A stretch of DNA of 64,000 nucleotides, from NCBI RefSeq assembly GCF_032884065.1, contig NW_027062662.1, positions 528,052 to 592,051 of the forward strand. The letters are read 5' to 3'. This DNA comes from Artemia franciscana (Eukaryota > Arthropoda > Branchiopoda > Anostraca > Artemiidae). This document shows, one piece after another, positions 9,601-20,456 of the stretch; the first letter of the stretch is position 1; each line of letters begins with the position of its first letter. The translations under genes and the position numbers were made by a program. Below the pieces are notes generated by a model. That model was not told the DNA's origin, ran no database searches, and saw nothing but the letters and a program-made list of their open reading frames with translations.

Positions 9601-11720
9601 ATTGAATGTCCCATTTTGTCTGGGTGAATTAACTGGTTTGTGCAATAATTGAATTTATCCAAATACAATTCAACAAGGGAATCCGTTAACGAATCTTCTT
9701 TGTTCATTTCGGAAATTGTGCAAAAGAGGATATGACACATTTCAATGTCAATTGGCTCATATTTGCAGAGATCTCGGTGACATTTCCATTTAAATGGGTG
9801 ATTTCTGTCTGCCAACCGACTTGTGACAGCAGAATTTTTTTCGGTGGTCCTACTCTCATCAGTATTTTTATTCAATTCCTTTACATTATATCTTTGGCAA
9901 ATATCAATGAGAATTTTACTTTGTATGTTAGTATTCCATTCTTCATCATCAAACTTGGTAGAAGACTGCGATTCTGATCCTTCAACTAACCTTTTGAAAA
10001 AAGGAGATACAAAATTAGGAAAGCTGTGCCCAGTTTCATTATCTTGCTCGTTTTGTGTTGTCGTCACACAAAAGCATCTATTACCAACTTCCACAGCTTG
10101 ATTATTACCATAATCGAAAAATACTGCTTTTCCTTCCTCGTCAATTGGAATTGCAGTGTAAAGGTCACCAGTGTGACCACATCTCAAACAATGGTTGACT
10201 TCAAAGATTTTATACACTGATTCGAGATGATAAGCTTCATTATACACAGAATGTTCCATGACATTTCCCATTGCACGGGTGAATTCTTCTACATCAGGGA
10301 CATAATCTGATTTTGGTAGATGCTCCATAAATTTTGAGCACTGCTTGTGAATGCTTGCATGTAGCTTTGCTAGTGAATTTGATGATATGTTAATGACTGC
10401 GTTAGCCTTTTCTAGCAGTAGCTTAAGTTCAATGATTGAATACTTTCTCTTATTTTTTTTGTACATATCAAAGATGGTATTCAAATTTTCTAAATCTGAG
10501 TTCATTTTTATTACAGTCCTGGACCTATATGCCCACCTTTGTCTATAATTTCTCGCAAAGAATCTGGATTGCCTGTTATTAGCCAGAACCGAATTGTGGT
10601 TTGACTGGCTTATGAAGCAGGACATATCGAAAGACTTGGCACTGGTTTGTGCTTGGCTCTGACTTTTCTTTACCTTATTTGAAGCATAAATTTTCCTTTT
10701 TTTTTGTGTACATCTCATTGCTAGTTCAGGCAGAGTTGAGTGATATGAGGATGTTTCCTCATGTTTTTTCGTCAACCTGCGGCTTCTGTAAAAATTCTTA
10801 TAGAATTTGATAACTTTGTTTGATGTTTTTCTCCTCTGTTCCTTACGAGAAAAATCAATTCCTCTGTATCTTTTCAACATATTGTAAGCAGTAACCTTAT
10901 CAATGTGATTTCTTTGATACATTTCATCATTCCTGTATTTGCTTATTTGTTTCAAAGAGACCGATTTGATGTAATTTCGACGAAACTCTTCATTTTCTCT
11001 ATATTTGATGTTTCTCCGGATTGATGCAGACTTGATAGCCCTCAGGCGATAAGTCTCATCATTTTTGTATCTATCCTTTACACGTTCTGATGCTGACTTG
11101 ACATAATTCTGACGATACTCTTCATTATCTCTGTATTTGATGTTTCTCTTCATTGATGCAGACTTGATAGACCTCAAGCGATAGGTCTCATCATTTTTGT
11201 ATCTATCCTTTACACGTTCTGATGCTGACTTGACATAATTCTGACGATACTCTTCATTATCTCTGTATTTGATGTTTCTCTTCATTGATGCAGACTTGAT
11301 AGACCTCAAGCGATAGGTCTCATCATTTTTGTATCTATCCTTTACACGTTCTGATGCTGACTTGACATAATTCTGACGATACTCTTCATTATCTCTGTAT
11401 TTGATGTTTCTCTTCATTGATGCAGACTTGATAGACCTCAAGCGATAAGCCTCATCATTTCTGTATTTGTCCTTCACATGCTCTGATGATGAATTGATGC
11501 AATTGTGACGAAACTCCTCGTCATTGTTATATCGTTTTAAAACTCGACGTTTTTTTATAGCAGCTGCTTTCTCATCCTGCTGAAATCTGATTTTGGCACT
11601 CAATTTGAGAACATCCTTGTTTTTCCCATAGTACTCCTTCTTTTTGCCAGCAACCTGTTTAGCTCGACTGTCATACCTTTCCTTCTCCCTAAGTTTCTTC
11701 TTTCGTTCTTGTGATACCAT
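3693..11720 (-). CDS. Helitron Rep/Pif1 helicase with C-terminal ubiquitin-specific protease domain
   Basis: A single 2675-residue frame that would carry out rolling-circle transposition. Order of parts: basic tandem repeats (about residues 60-300); Cys-rich and DUF6570-like regions (about 500-1000, name from memory); HUH Rep nuclease with TLFITAS (1247-1253), PHVHC with H1335 and H1337, and YYITDYMTK with Tyr1484 and Tyr1488; SF1 Pif1-like helicase with GFGGTGKS (1815-1822, Lys1821), IIDEIS (Asp1901-Glu1902), a GDFLQL motif, IHKSQG (near 2190) and YVALSRV (near 2222). The last ~320 residues look like a USP (peptidase C19): Cys box GFQNRDGVSCYANS with Cys2383, CHRC zinc-type pair, GHYYVY with His2633, and WCLCDDSNV with Asp2649/2650. 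All key residues are present and no stop or frameshift breaks 8 kb, so recent activity is plausible. ATG at 11720 is the first Met; no intron is evident. Known Helentrons carry an OTU-type cysteine protease; a USP at this place is unusual to my knowledge. Confidence 0.93.
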   Translation of the reverse strand: MVSQERKKKLREKERYDSRAKQVAGKKKEYYGKNKDVLKLSAKIRFQQDEKAAAIKKRRVLKRYNNDEEFRHNCINSSSEHVKDKYRNDEAYRLRSIKSASMKRNIKYRDNEEYRQNYVKSASERVKDRYKNDETYRLRSIKSASMKRNIKYRDNEEYRQNYVKSASERVKDRYKNDETYRLRSIKSASMKRNIKYRDNEEYRQNYVKSASERVKDRYKNDETYRLRAIKSASIRRNIKYRENEEFRRNYIKSVSLKQISKYRNDEMYQRNHIDKVTAYNMLKRYRGIDFSRKEQRRKTSNKVIKFYKNFYRSRRLTKKHEETSSYHSTLPELAMRCTQKKRKIYASNKVKKSQSQAQTSAKSFDMSCFISQSNHNSVLANNRQSRFFARNYRQRWAYRSRTVIKMNSDLENLNTIFDMYKKNKRKYSIIELKLLLEKANAVINISSNSLAKLHASIHKQCSKFMEHLPKSDYVPDVEEFTRAMGNVMEHSVYNEAYHLESVYKIFEVNHCLRCGHTGDLYTAIPIDEEGKAVFFDYGNNQAVEVGNRCFCVTTTQNEQDNETGHSFPNFVSPFFKRLVEGSESQSSTKFDDEEWNTNIQSKILIDICQRYNVKELNKNTDESRTTEKNSAVTSRLADRNHPFKWKCHRDLCKYEPIDIEMCHILFCTISEMNKEDSLTDSLVELYLDKFNYCTNQLIHPDKMGHSIYCHPCNGCYSFLRALRALAPHFPVLANFVRSLYKAIEKCRLIRDVKTIRSKGSIAQLRSIVEAAISKLRMKNLTMFLEPMPPRVSTEESEIMNIFGKNIMKVAEIRDEYPSVPCDCCEQLKLPNEVKVLGSFSKRKGFDYMTQIIQEETYKYVPKEESDDLQMSIDWMEYLLETFKLCEYCAGKMLSNKENVRSVGNNLNVQATPDCIKNLNKFELALIRFVMPCLTVVRLGQVMGSKRPANELTEALKGRIVYLPVDVQANADVQPDKLLNIDSFVILVNGQPTYNKNVWTALIDLRKIHKALIWLKENNMVYRNIKAYTLEELQEILESRLLEKEKGQEQTYEIPEGAILEKLTNDAKSHLVEHFSIQPLDSSVPKDFIDDFKNNKNIENDQFQLKRLHGLGEDLFQEELDIKAFPNLFPDGKNHMRDMARQFSMRNADYIKGRLLSRHPQFRLDKNYLFHNFQHQELSYFCNSVAHMIRTVRPNQSAKDFLDRVRHRDGEMETSIFSVQSKVRGSRQYFHALAGKVKSMIEQEGPPTLFITASCAEWYSPEFIKHLRDINSHVVGVDKMTPAELTAMDPVSVAIHFHKKWRAIFNNLICAKLNPVFGKIKDYFWRIEYQTRGAPHVHCILWVEDAPVIGKSSLDEVTRYIDSIITCQFPDKLLSPTLHKLVVDHQMHRCNKYCQRKFKRNSGKWISYCRFGFPRPSKTQTEVHDVIDCLAHGTNRQKPRKRIYDIARTDKERYINDYNPSLLLANLSNVDVQYIGHIGSKLPYYITDYMTKGEKSEIDEMWEEVNNAYKGLGPRAMSFLLNSVKTRQVGAVEAADRLLGTKLYSFSRQFRFVDLSKVTELKRTLKPFKELEVIASKDPQSSDLYVAHWVADVYPNRPEHMEHMSLYELLSWHERERRGNDEKMLLQTGSFFLRRRTQKPYIIQHKKANPLESDEKKEQYYGMLLKLFKPWRNERDILVNDFNNFETYCIESEKYPAMVAYHEKLVNKTTCDAEFETRVRQRATEIQATEMNDLTDGQHEIDDPNNAIQGEIIDRAADAMEDLVNANRQLLESITSEELSNDFNSLNLDQKRIVDRIIGNIKNGSNDKPIRLIVSGFGGTGKSRVISVLRRFICQEFVREECPVVVMAPTGLAAHSIKGVTIHRCLSLPVDQQTTAKYSSLSTEQLLTLRKTLGRTRLFIIDEISMVSSLMLMYIHLRLTEIKSTNFPMGNANFVLFGDFLQLRPVSANPPFIPLTRLEIRNRLGSMGSFNLWHEFEYDELTINMRQKNDKPYADTLANIRLGNCEEQHLQCLSTRKFGCMSRATSEEITKLYCNLCKEGKVPVILMPTNDDCRLINNTLLKETSSKHVTLTAIDCLSSVVRNKRIEEEAAKSVSSFADDCKRTAGALTTLVLSIGARVMLQRNIAVDKGLVNGSMGYVKEFKSIPSGEIVSVLVQFDGQDQLTSIGRATVRFEALKEVYYTRKQFPLQLAFAITIHKSQGLSLECAIVDAGSRCFGPGMIYVALSRVTTSAGLHLVELDPSKIIADMEAISEYNRLRSSYRPDLPLLRIIQTPTTNLNEDVVEIGSIGDVYPKMKKNVEHAIIGKGEKRKPAIEDSFPNKTKSRKTMSITNEVRSNATILPTKGDSVILGIEGNKKRSNQKQLYQRGIGAGRKGFQNRDGVSCYANSAVQCVFSLHRILFDRLQNSQGNVATEILRLAVSSLDKIESTVQLRSLLPTVYGFVEDEQQSLCEFWEALFRSMDEENSETSTTTALSPLSRLFQFKNHKFLACHRCNWSQIDDNMTNGKVCYFPVPGVLNPDAPAHEEVVETSDIQFSEVLSPYPVGKFCPNEHQLTSHTVFTEMPQFLAINLDRSAMTHKITRRIIGFEPDHILLESTMSEVISDVSYNDIVVSLERYRAIAIVVHTGINFNSGHYYVYRRTLEGTWCLCDDSNVKLMGKQAMDCSGMTFAVLQRCS
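11040..11435 (-). repeat. Three 132-bp coding tandem repeats in the Helitron N-terminus
   Basis: Three nearly identical 132-bp units (44 residues each) start at 11435, 11303 and 11171 on the minus strand. Each unit is itself two related ~22-residue halves of the pattern IKSAS...KYR-NEEYR and VKSAS...RYKNDETYR. More diverged half-units flank the array on both sides. The peptide is highly basic and probably helical; a DNA- or RNA-binding role is inference. Confidence 0.9.
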
Positions 11721-14700
11721 TGCAATTGCTGTCTAATTCCCTGTTGACTAAGAGAAAGTGTCTTCTTTCTCACAATATTGTAACCTAAAAAGCCTTAAAA
11801 TATCCCTAAGAAGCTGCAAATGTGAAAACTGATTAGTAAGATTATCCAAACCTAGGACTAAAAACTGTCAATAACACTTTAGATGAAGCACCTGAAAAAA
11901 AGAAATGAAACAGAATTAGCATTATTAGAATAAGATAAAACAAAGAGAAAGGTTTGTATATAAATTAGAAAAGAGAATTCCCCCAAGAAAGGTAACATAA
12001 GGAGACCTAAGAAAATAAAAAAAAATATCCACACAACATAAAATCTTAAACAGCATACTTGCCAAAGAAAAAATTTAAAATAAGAACAGAAGAGAAACTA
12101 AAACTAATGTCTTACAACAGTTTTATCTGAACACAACATTTTGTAGTGTTAAAAATAATTGAGCTGTCAGTGTACCCAAAGGTGTGCTGACAATGCATAT
12201 ATGATGCTACTCAAATGTGATGCACATGAAATTTTTAATCTTATAAGAATTAAAACATATGAATGTTTTGGTTTATAATATCCCATTGTACTAACAAAGC
12301 CCTATTTTCTTTTACAGTTTTATCCAATACTATGTAATAATAACCAATAGCTTGGCTACAAGCTGACAGTGATTCACCTTCTACAGCAGAAAGGGCCAAA
12401 AAATATACTTTGTAAGAAAAATATAAACTCCTTAAATACCAGGTAAACGTCTGAATATAAGCATCTCTAGACTATAATCCAAAGAAAAACTAGCAATAAA
12501 ATAAGTTTTACTTGTATATAAAGCTTTGAGTGGTTCCTAAACCCCATGCCTAATCTTTTGCAACCCCAAAACTCTTCAGGGGGAAAGGTATAGGTTTAGT
12601 GTTCTAGGAATGCTGGTACAAATTATAAAACAGAATGATTTCAATTCCCTTTTTGATGAAAATACTTCCTACATTTGAAAAAGAAATAGAACAATCTTAA
12701 ATGAAAATTTTAGGTAGTCTTATGCTCAAATTAAAATTACAAAGTAGACATTTATTCCTTAAGCAAAAAAGGATGTATAAGGCAAAAATATTCTATCAAG
12801 AATTAGGCTAATAAAAAAATTTCATTATGTTGACGATGCAAATCTACTTTTTTTTGTCTAACTTTCTATGTGCCTATGGTTGTTTTTCTTTATGTTGTTT
12901 TTATAGTGTCAGTGATATATTATTTCATTACATGTGGATTGTTTGATTACAATAACTGGTTTCAAAATATTCAACTCTGACTTGGTAGATGTTATGAAGA
13001 TTACATTATAACATAGTAAAAAATTGGTCAAGAATGGCACAACTCAATAAATAGTGGGAATAAAGGTATTTAACATATGTTTTGAAGAAGCATAAAAATG
13101 TATGGAAGATATATATTTTGAGAAATAGAATTCTGGAAATCATTCAAATTATCAGATGATTCAAAGGAACTTTAGAACAGAATGGATAGTTGTGGTGTAA
13201 ATAATCTTTTGTTATTATATGAAATTATCTGATAGTCAATTACCATACCAATAGTTATATCAAGAAATTAGTATTAATGAAATAATTAATTTGTAACTAC
13301 TTAACTGGATGACATGAGTTTATGCTAAGAACAAATACACAAAAGTACAAGTTAGAAAAGATTGTAAGCATATTGGCACCTTCCCAAAATGATCCTGGTT
13401 AGCTCAATCAATTACAAGCTCTGCCAACTTCAAAATTGAGGTAAGCTTCAACAAGAAGAGCAACCTAGAAAAGTTTAGACTATTTTCAATATATATCCCC
13501 CACACACTAAACACCAAGCAACTTTAAGCAATAAAGTTGCATACTACAAAAAGCTTGAATATAAGCTGACAATTGTAAAACTATAACTATAGAATAGGCA
13601 CTAAAATAAGTGATGAGTACACTCTTCCTTAAAGAAAATGAAGAATTGAATCTTCTTAATATGTTATTGATGCACAGTGGATGCACCTTAAAAAAAATTT
13701 CTTCATACTATGAAGTAAAAACTGTTGTCTCAACAGTCAATAGGATTATACAGTTAAATAGTCAATAGCACTAATTGTAAGCTTATCATTTCCAAACATT
13801 GGTGCATAAAGCAAGTCAAGACATTTTCATTGACAGTCAAATCATATTTTGAGAAGCTTGTTCATATCCCTGGTTAACAGCCCATCATTTATCCTACCAC
13901 CCTCCACCCCTACAAAAAAATTTAACATTCAAGGCTATATAAAACAAAAATGTCCCAGGTAAGCTGTACAAAAACAGCATTATAATTTTAAAGTAAAAAA
14001 GTTTATGAAAAGCAAGAAATTTAGCTTGTAATGTACACTGAATCAAATAAAAATTTTCAACTTTTATATAGCAAAAAATCCCATGTAGGCTATTCTTGCC
14101 CTACAGCAGATATAATCTGTTGTAGATATACAGCAGACATCCCAAAAAATGAAAAAAATATTTTTTTGATTAAATAAGAATTGCTAAAACCATCTTATGT
14201 TATGGTAATAGAATGCTTGAGCAGTTATAATAGGCTTGTGGTGATAAAATTATAATAGTAATATTGCACCATTATTCTCATTTTGGACCAAATGAGACAA
14301 TAATCAAAGATTAATATCCATAATTGACCATCCAAGTGTTTTCAAGAAAATGCTTCACATCTCTAATTTTTCTTATTTCCCTCCCTAATGGATGGATAGG
14401 AACCTTTGGTTAAAAAAAATTGATGTTGGTCTACATTTATTTATGCGCCTAGCCTATCTAGAAAAATTGAAATTAACGCATTTTGAAGGAACTTCTACTG
14501 TGCACAACCCCCTCCCCTTTGATAAAAATATACATAGGCTAGCCAATTTTATTTATGTTTTTGTTTCTGTACTCATTCTATTTATGAGTGCACACTTAAA
14601 ACAAGAGTGACACATGGAATATAGTTTGGGATAAATATCTGCACATTAGTGGTTTTGGGGTAAATGTTTTGTGCATATTATGAAATAAGAATTGCCTTTT

Positions 14701-16349
14701 TCCTACATGTCTCCTTTTCTATAGTCCCAAGTCTTCTCTAATACCAAAGTAAATTATAATGAGAACTAGCCTAAACAAATCTCCCATTGTTTTTTTTTCT
14801 CTTCTGGTACAAAGTAATAAATTTACTTGGGGATTCAATTTTAAGCCTTTTTTAGGCCTCCCTTTAAAAATACTACAATTTTCCCATTTTTTAGGTAGGC
14901 TAGGCTATAGGAAACAGTTAAAACATTAGTTTAAAACTTAGGCTATTATTTCATTGTAGATGTGCTGTGTAAAAGTTGTATAATCCATTTTCATCACTTG
15001 ATTCATTCAACAATTTATAGCCTAAATCTTAGAAAAATTGTTGTGTGTAATTTAAAATAAAAATATATTCTTGTGAAGGTTCCATAAATGTATTAAAATT
15101 GAATTTCCAAGTACAATGATTAATATATTTGGACCCAAAAATAAACAAGAAGTGAATTGATATGTTTGGCTAAGTTGTCACAGAGTATTAAAAAGATATA
15201 TACAGTTAGCTACACTTGATATCTATATGTTAGAACAAAAACTAAATAAGAAATGAAGTGATATGTTCAGCTAATTTGTTGAACAGTATTAAAAAGAAGT
15301 CTACACTTAGCCTACCAAGATTTGTTTTATTTGGTTTGGTAATTCAGCAGTATCTCTAAACATTATTGTTATCTCACCAATTGCATCAAACTAGTTTAAT
15401 AAACCAGGTTCAGCTTAACACTATAAATTTGTATCTAAATTTCTTGTTACCTGGCTTTAATTTGTTGTAGGAACAGATAGCATTAGCCTAGAACTTGGGC
15501 ATATGATAAGGACACAATTTGAGAAAACAATTTTTACCTCATTTACCTCTTACAACAATAGCCTAGTCTACACCTTGTTACTTAGGCTACAATACTCAAA
15601 TTAGATTCGAATCAAAGAAATTTAGCCTACCATTTGATTCCAGGTTATTTTTTTCAAATTTAAAATCCTTGGCTAAGTGGTAAATGTCAAGCCTTTTTAT
15701 TGGGGGGCGGGGGCAAAAGGGTCCATATCCAGATTCAAGATGCATGGGATATTTAATAAATTTTATTCCACATTATTTTGGGGAAACTCACCCTCCCAAA
15801 GCCCTTGCCTAGGCCTAATCACACCTGTTGATAGACTGACCTAGAGATATCCTAATCAGGAAATCTTAAACTAAGCCCAAAGATTAAAATATAAAAAATA
15901 TTGCTTACTGGTCAAAGATTTGTCTGCGTCGTTCAGGATTGGGTCAGCAAAATGTCACTAAACACAGATATTAACAAAATATAACAAAACACCAATGTTT
16001 TGTGGGGTAGGCTACACTGATGTTTAATAAACACTGAGTTTTAAACCAAGTAAAATAAGTTAAGAACAAAGACAAGTCTCATAAAGTACCAGTTCACAAA
16101 TGTTAATCAACAGGAAAAGCTTCTAAAAGCCTGGAAACCAATTGAAAGGAAAATAATATAGGCACACAGTAAGCTAATAAATTTTTTTGTAAGTAATGTT
16201 ACTGCTGCTGCAGTAAAAAAAATTTAAAAACTCCGCCGCCGCCATCTACAATAGGAAAAAAATATAACTGTTATTTATTTATTTGTTTTGTATTATTTTA
16301 TGTTAAACTTCAATATCATAACTGTTTCTTTTTTTATTTTTACTAAAAT
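11721..16349. other. Long AT-rich region without genes
   Basis: About 4.6 kb upstream of the Helitron ORF. It should contain the Helitron promoter and 5' end, plus flanking DNA, but I could not identify the TC terminus. The sequence is AT-rich with frequent TAGGCTA/AGCCTA words from about 14400 to 15800 and contains no HER blocks, so it is compositionally different from most of the window. I see no supported ORF. A GCCGCCGCC run occurs near 16233-16241. Confidence 0.5.
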
Positions 16350-16425
16350 CAAAGAATGTGTTGGAACCGACGATCTTTCAATCCGATGTTGAGTGGTCTA
16401 CCTTTAGCTATAAATTCTGTCACCA
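16350..16425 (-). tRNA. tRNA-like fragment (decayed tRNA or tRNA-derived SINE head)
   Basis: On the minus strand, TAGCTAAAGGTAGA (A-box-like, from 16410) is followed about 43 nt downstream by GGTTCCAACAC (B-box-like, 16358-16368), with CCACTCAACATCGG and AAAGATCGTC between them as in a tRNA D-arm, anticodon arm and variable region. The T-stem and acceptor stem do not pair well, so a functional tRNA is unlikely. A degenerate tRNA or an RNA polymerase III promoter of a SINE is more likely. Confidence 0.35.
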
Positions 16426-16955
16426 TTTCAAAAACGAATAGTATGATTAAACAATAGGGGCAAGTTGCACAGCTTTATCCTTTTCTGATATATGAAGGGT
16501 GTTTCCCCCTCTCCTAAACACTTCACTCTTCTATAGCTTGTTAGACACCAGCAAACACTTCTAAACACCTCTCTCTTCACGATGAATTGCTATTTAGTAG
16601 TTAAAAAGAACTTTGTAATGTTCTAACTAAGTGACCCTTGTGTTTTGGGAGTCGTTATCAATGAAACGGGATAAAATTGAAACATTAGTGAAAAGATTGC
16701 GATGTTGATGAAGGTATAATATTCTGCTTTTACGATATGAATTATGTGTCTTTTAAATTTATATGACCCTTTTTGCTTTCTGCTTTACAAATTGGAAAAA
16801 AATCATGTAATTTCTGATGTTTGTTTTAATTCTGTAAAATCCGGCTCGCAGCTCAACGAAAAAATACTCCCTCCCACTGACCATTCTTTTCCTCCTGGAC
16901 CCAGTGTAGGTTTTTTATAACCGAAACGGAAATTTCTCTCGGAATTTGCTTTTGG
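16426..16955. other. Unassigned spacer
   Basis: About 530 bp of AT-rich DNA between the tRNA-like fragment and the first HER block. AAACACTTC/AAACACCTC words near 16525-16580 are the only local repetition I noticed. No gene. Confidence 0.4.
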
Positions 16956-18807
16956 CTGTTATTACGTATATGAGTGGGTTGCCCCCACCTTGGTACCTCG
17001 CAATTTATGCTAAAGTGTTTTGAATTTTTAAAAAGCTTATTATCCTAATTAAAAGGTCCTTGCGTGCCAAAATTCATTCTTAAATAATTGGAACAAAAAG
17101 TCAAACATTAGCTTAAATAATGATATACTGAGAAGGGGGGCAACCCCTCTTGTTAATTATTTCAAATTCATTATTTCTGATCAATATTCCGTATATGAAA
17201 GGGGCTGTCCCCCTTCAAAGTCCCGCTCTTTAAGCTAAGGTTTGACTCTTAGTCAAAAGCCTACTTCTTAAAATATAGAAACTTTAGCGTAAAGAGCAAT
17301 ATGTTTACGAGTGGGCAACCCCTTTCATATATGGAATAATTTATGTTCGTTTTAAGTTTTAACGTCGCTCATTACTTGTAGTTAAAGAAAAAAGTATTTA
17401 GTTTCTGAACGTTTTTGAAATAATGCATGTTTTGAATATCATCGCACATGAATATTTAAAACGAAATTTGCATAATAATTTTTTTTTGGCTAAATGGCTT
17501 TTTCATAGTTTTGATTGGATAACTTCGATAAAAAAGAACTGGGGGAGGAGGCCTAGCTGCCATCCAATATTCGGTAACTTTAAAATGCAACTAGAACTTT
17601 TTTTTACGAACGTTTTTATTAGTAACACATATACGTAACTTACGCATTAACTTACGCAATGAACTTCTATATTTTTATTATGTATGTGAGGGGGTTCACC
17701 CCCTCGTCAATACCTCGTTCTTTACATTAAAGTATGAATTTTGTCCCAATTATTTAATAATGAGCCCTCCATTTAAAAGGCTGTAGAATAAATAGTTTTA
17801 ATTATTAAAAATACTTTAGCGTAAAGAGCAAGGTATTGCGGAGAAGACGAGCCACCTTATATACATAATATTTTTCGTTCGTTTTAAGGTTTTAATGCTG
17901 CTCCTAACTTCCAATTGCAAAGAAATTTGTTATATATTTTTTCATTTTTTTTTCAAATAATGCTAGGAAATCCTGCTCCCTCTTCATGAAGAATCTCTTC
18001 CCTTATACTAAATTCCTCCATGGAAAGATCTTACCACGTAACTCCCCCCCCTAACACACCCTGTTCCGAGCACAAAAAATTCCCCCTGAAAATGTCTGTA
18101 CACTTCTCAATAACCATTACTACAAGTAAACAATGGTAAAAGTTTGTAACTTGCAGCCCCTCTCCCGGGGACTGTGGGGGAGTAAGTCGTCCCCAAAGAT
18201 ATAGTTATAAGGTATTTCGACTACGCTAAATAGAATGGCTATCTCAGAATTTTGATCCGGTGACTTTTGGGGGGAAATGAGCGTGGGAGGGGGCCTAGGT
18301 GCCCTCCAATTTTGTTGGTCACTTAAAAAGGGCACAAGAACTTTTAATTTCCGTTAGAATGAGCCCTCCCACGACATTATAGGACGACTGGGTCGATACG
18401 ATCACCCCTGGGGAAAAAAAAACAAAAAAAAAACAAAAAAACAAATAAACACGCATCCGTGATTTGTCTTCGGGCAAAAAATGCGAAATTCCACATTTTT
18501 GTAGATAGTAGCTTGAGACTTCTACAATAAGGTTCTCTTATACGCTTTTCTTATGGTGTGCTTTTTGTTAACATTGTATGACTTTTAGGGGGTGTTTTCC
18601 CCTATTTTCTAAAATAACGCAAATTTTCTCAGGCTCTTAACTTTTGATGCATAAGACTAAACTTGATGAAACTTATATATTGAAAATCAGCATTAAATTC
18701 CGATTCTTTTGATGTAGCTATTGTTATCAAAATTCCATCTTTTAGAGTTTTGGTTACTATTGATCCGGGTCGCTCCTTACTACAGTTCGTTACCACGAAC
18801 TGTTTGA
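16956..18807 (+). mobile_element. HER repeat copy, near full length
   Basis: Contains the upstream modules (ACGTATATGAGTGGG with G-run/C-run hairpins; the TTTTTGGCTAAATGGC and GGAGGCCTAG blocks; CTCTTTACATTAAAG) followed by the CCTGC...GTGGGGGAGTAAGTC half, and ends in the terminal stem-loop with TTGA at 18807. No protein is encoded; short frames repeat in register in other copies only because the DNA is homologous. Confidence 0.8.
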
Positions 18808-20456
18808 AAGTATTTTTAGAACTCCTCATATGCGTAATAATCTCTGTTCGTTTTAAGTTTCAATGGTACTCCTTATTTTCAATTGAAAGAATTTTTCCAT
18901 GTTTATTTTTTCATTGAGTAATTTCTGTTCGTTTTATGTTTTAATGTCGCTCCTTACTTTCAGCTAAAAAAATTAGTTTTTTTTAATTTAATTTCTGAAC
19001 GTTTTTGAACTAATGCATGTTTGGTTTTGGCTCTCCGCACATAAATTATTAAAATGAAATTTATATATTAATTCTTTTTTTGGCTAAATGGCTTTCTCTT
19101 AGTTTTGATCAGACGATTTTGAGAAATAAGGGGTGGAGAAGGAGGCCTAGTTGCCCTCAAATTTTTTTGTTACTTAAAAAGGCGACTAGAACTTTTAATT
19201 TTTAACGACCGTTTTTATTAGTAAAAAATATACGTAACTGAAGAATTAACTTACGTAACAAACTTTCATAACCTTATATTTTTATTATGTATACGAAGGG
19301 GTTTGTACCCTCGTTAATACCTCGCTCTTTACACTAAATCGTAAGTTTTGTCCCAATTCTTTAAGAATGACCCCTGAATCAGAAAGGCGTTAGAATAAAT
19401 AGTTGAAATTACTAAAAATACTTTAGCATAAAGAGCAAGGTATTTATCTTCTCCTAAATACCTCGCTCTTTATGCTAAAGTATTCTTAGAACCCGTCATA
19501 TGCGGAATAATCTCTTTTCGTTTTAAGTTTCAATACTACTTCTTCCTTTCATTTGAAAAAACGTTTTCATGTTTATTTTTCATTGTTTTCTTACAGTGAT
19601 GCTAGAGAATCCTGCGCCCTTTTCATTGAATTTTTATTCCCCCATGACAGATTCCTCCAAGGAAAGATCCTCCAACATAGCCCCCTCTCCTCAGCCCCAC
19701 CCCCAAACAAAATAAAATCCCCCTGAAAACGTCTGTACACTTCCCAATAACCATTACTATATCTAAACACTGGTCAAAGTTTGTAACTTGCAGCCCCTCC
19801 CCCAGGGATTGTGGGGGAGTAAGTCATCCCCAAAGACATAGTTATTATGGTTTTCGACTATGCTGAACAAAATGGATATCTCAAAATTTTAATCCGTTGA
19901 CTTTTGGAAAAAAATGAGCGTGGGAGGGGGCCTAGATGCCCTCCAATTTCTTTGGTCACTTAAAAAGGGCACTAGAACTTTTCATTACCGTCAGAATGAG
20001 CCCTCTTGCGACATTCTAGGATCACTTGGTCGATGCGATGACCCCTGGGGAAAAGAAAAAAAAAACAAAAAAACAAAAAAACAAAAAAACAAATAAACAC
20101 GCACCCGTGATTTGTCTTCTGGCAAAAAATACAAAATTCCACATTTTTGTAGATAGGAGCTTGAAACTGCTACAGTAGGGTTCTCTGATACGCTGAATCT
20201 GATGGTGTGATTTTCGTTAAGATCCTAAGACTTTTAGGGGGTGTTTCCCCCTATTTTCCTAAATAAGGCAAATTTTCTCAGGCTCGTAACTTTTGATGGG
20301 TAAGACTAAACTTGATGAAACTTATATATTTAAAATCAGCATTAATATGCGATTCTTTTGATGTAGCTATTGATATCAAACTTCAATTTTTTAGAGTTTT
20401 GGTTACTATTGAGCCGGGTCGCTCCTTACTACAGTTCGTTACCACGAACTGTTTGA
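18808..20456 (+). mobile_element. HER repeat copy, near full length
   Basis: Follows the previous copy head to tail and ends in a complete terminal stem-loop at 20456. In its middle, at 19420-19481, a 27-bp arm has been duplicated in inverted orientation (see separate entry). Non-coding. Confidence 0.8.
19420..19481. repeat. Short-spacer inverted duplication inside HER
   Basis: Arms 19420-19446 and 19455-19481 are 27 bp each and differ at one position; the spacer is 8 nt. Most HER copies carry only one arm here (as near 30745-30775), so this is a secondary inverted duplication. The copy near 42450-42511 has the same structure. Confidence 0.8.

Noticed and set aside
16216..16245. Short ATGGCGGCGGCGGAG start-like sequence on the minus strand
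   Set aside because: The frame ends after about 23 codons and no donor site or continuation is evident.
18120..20096. CRISPR-like regular repetition
   Set aside because: Repeats are kilobase transposon copies and hairpins, not short direct repeats with unique spacers, and the DNA is eukaryotic.
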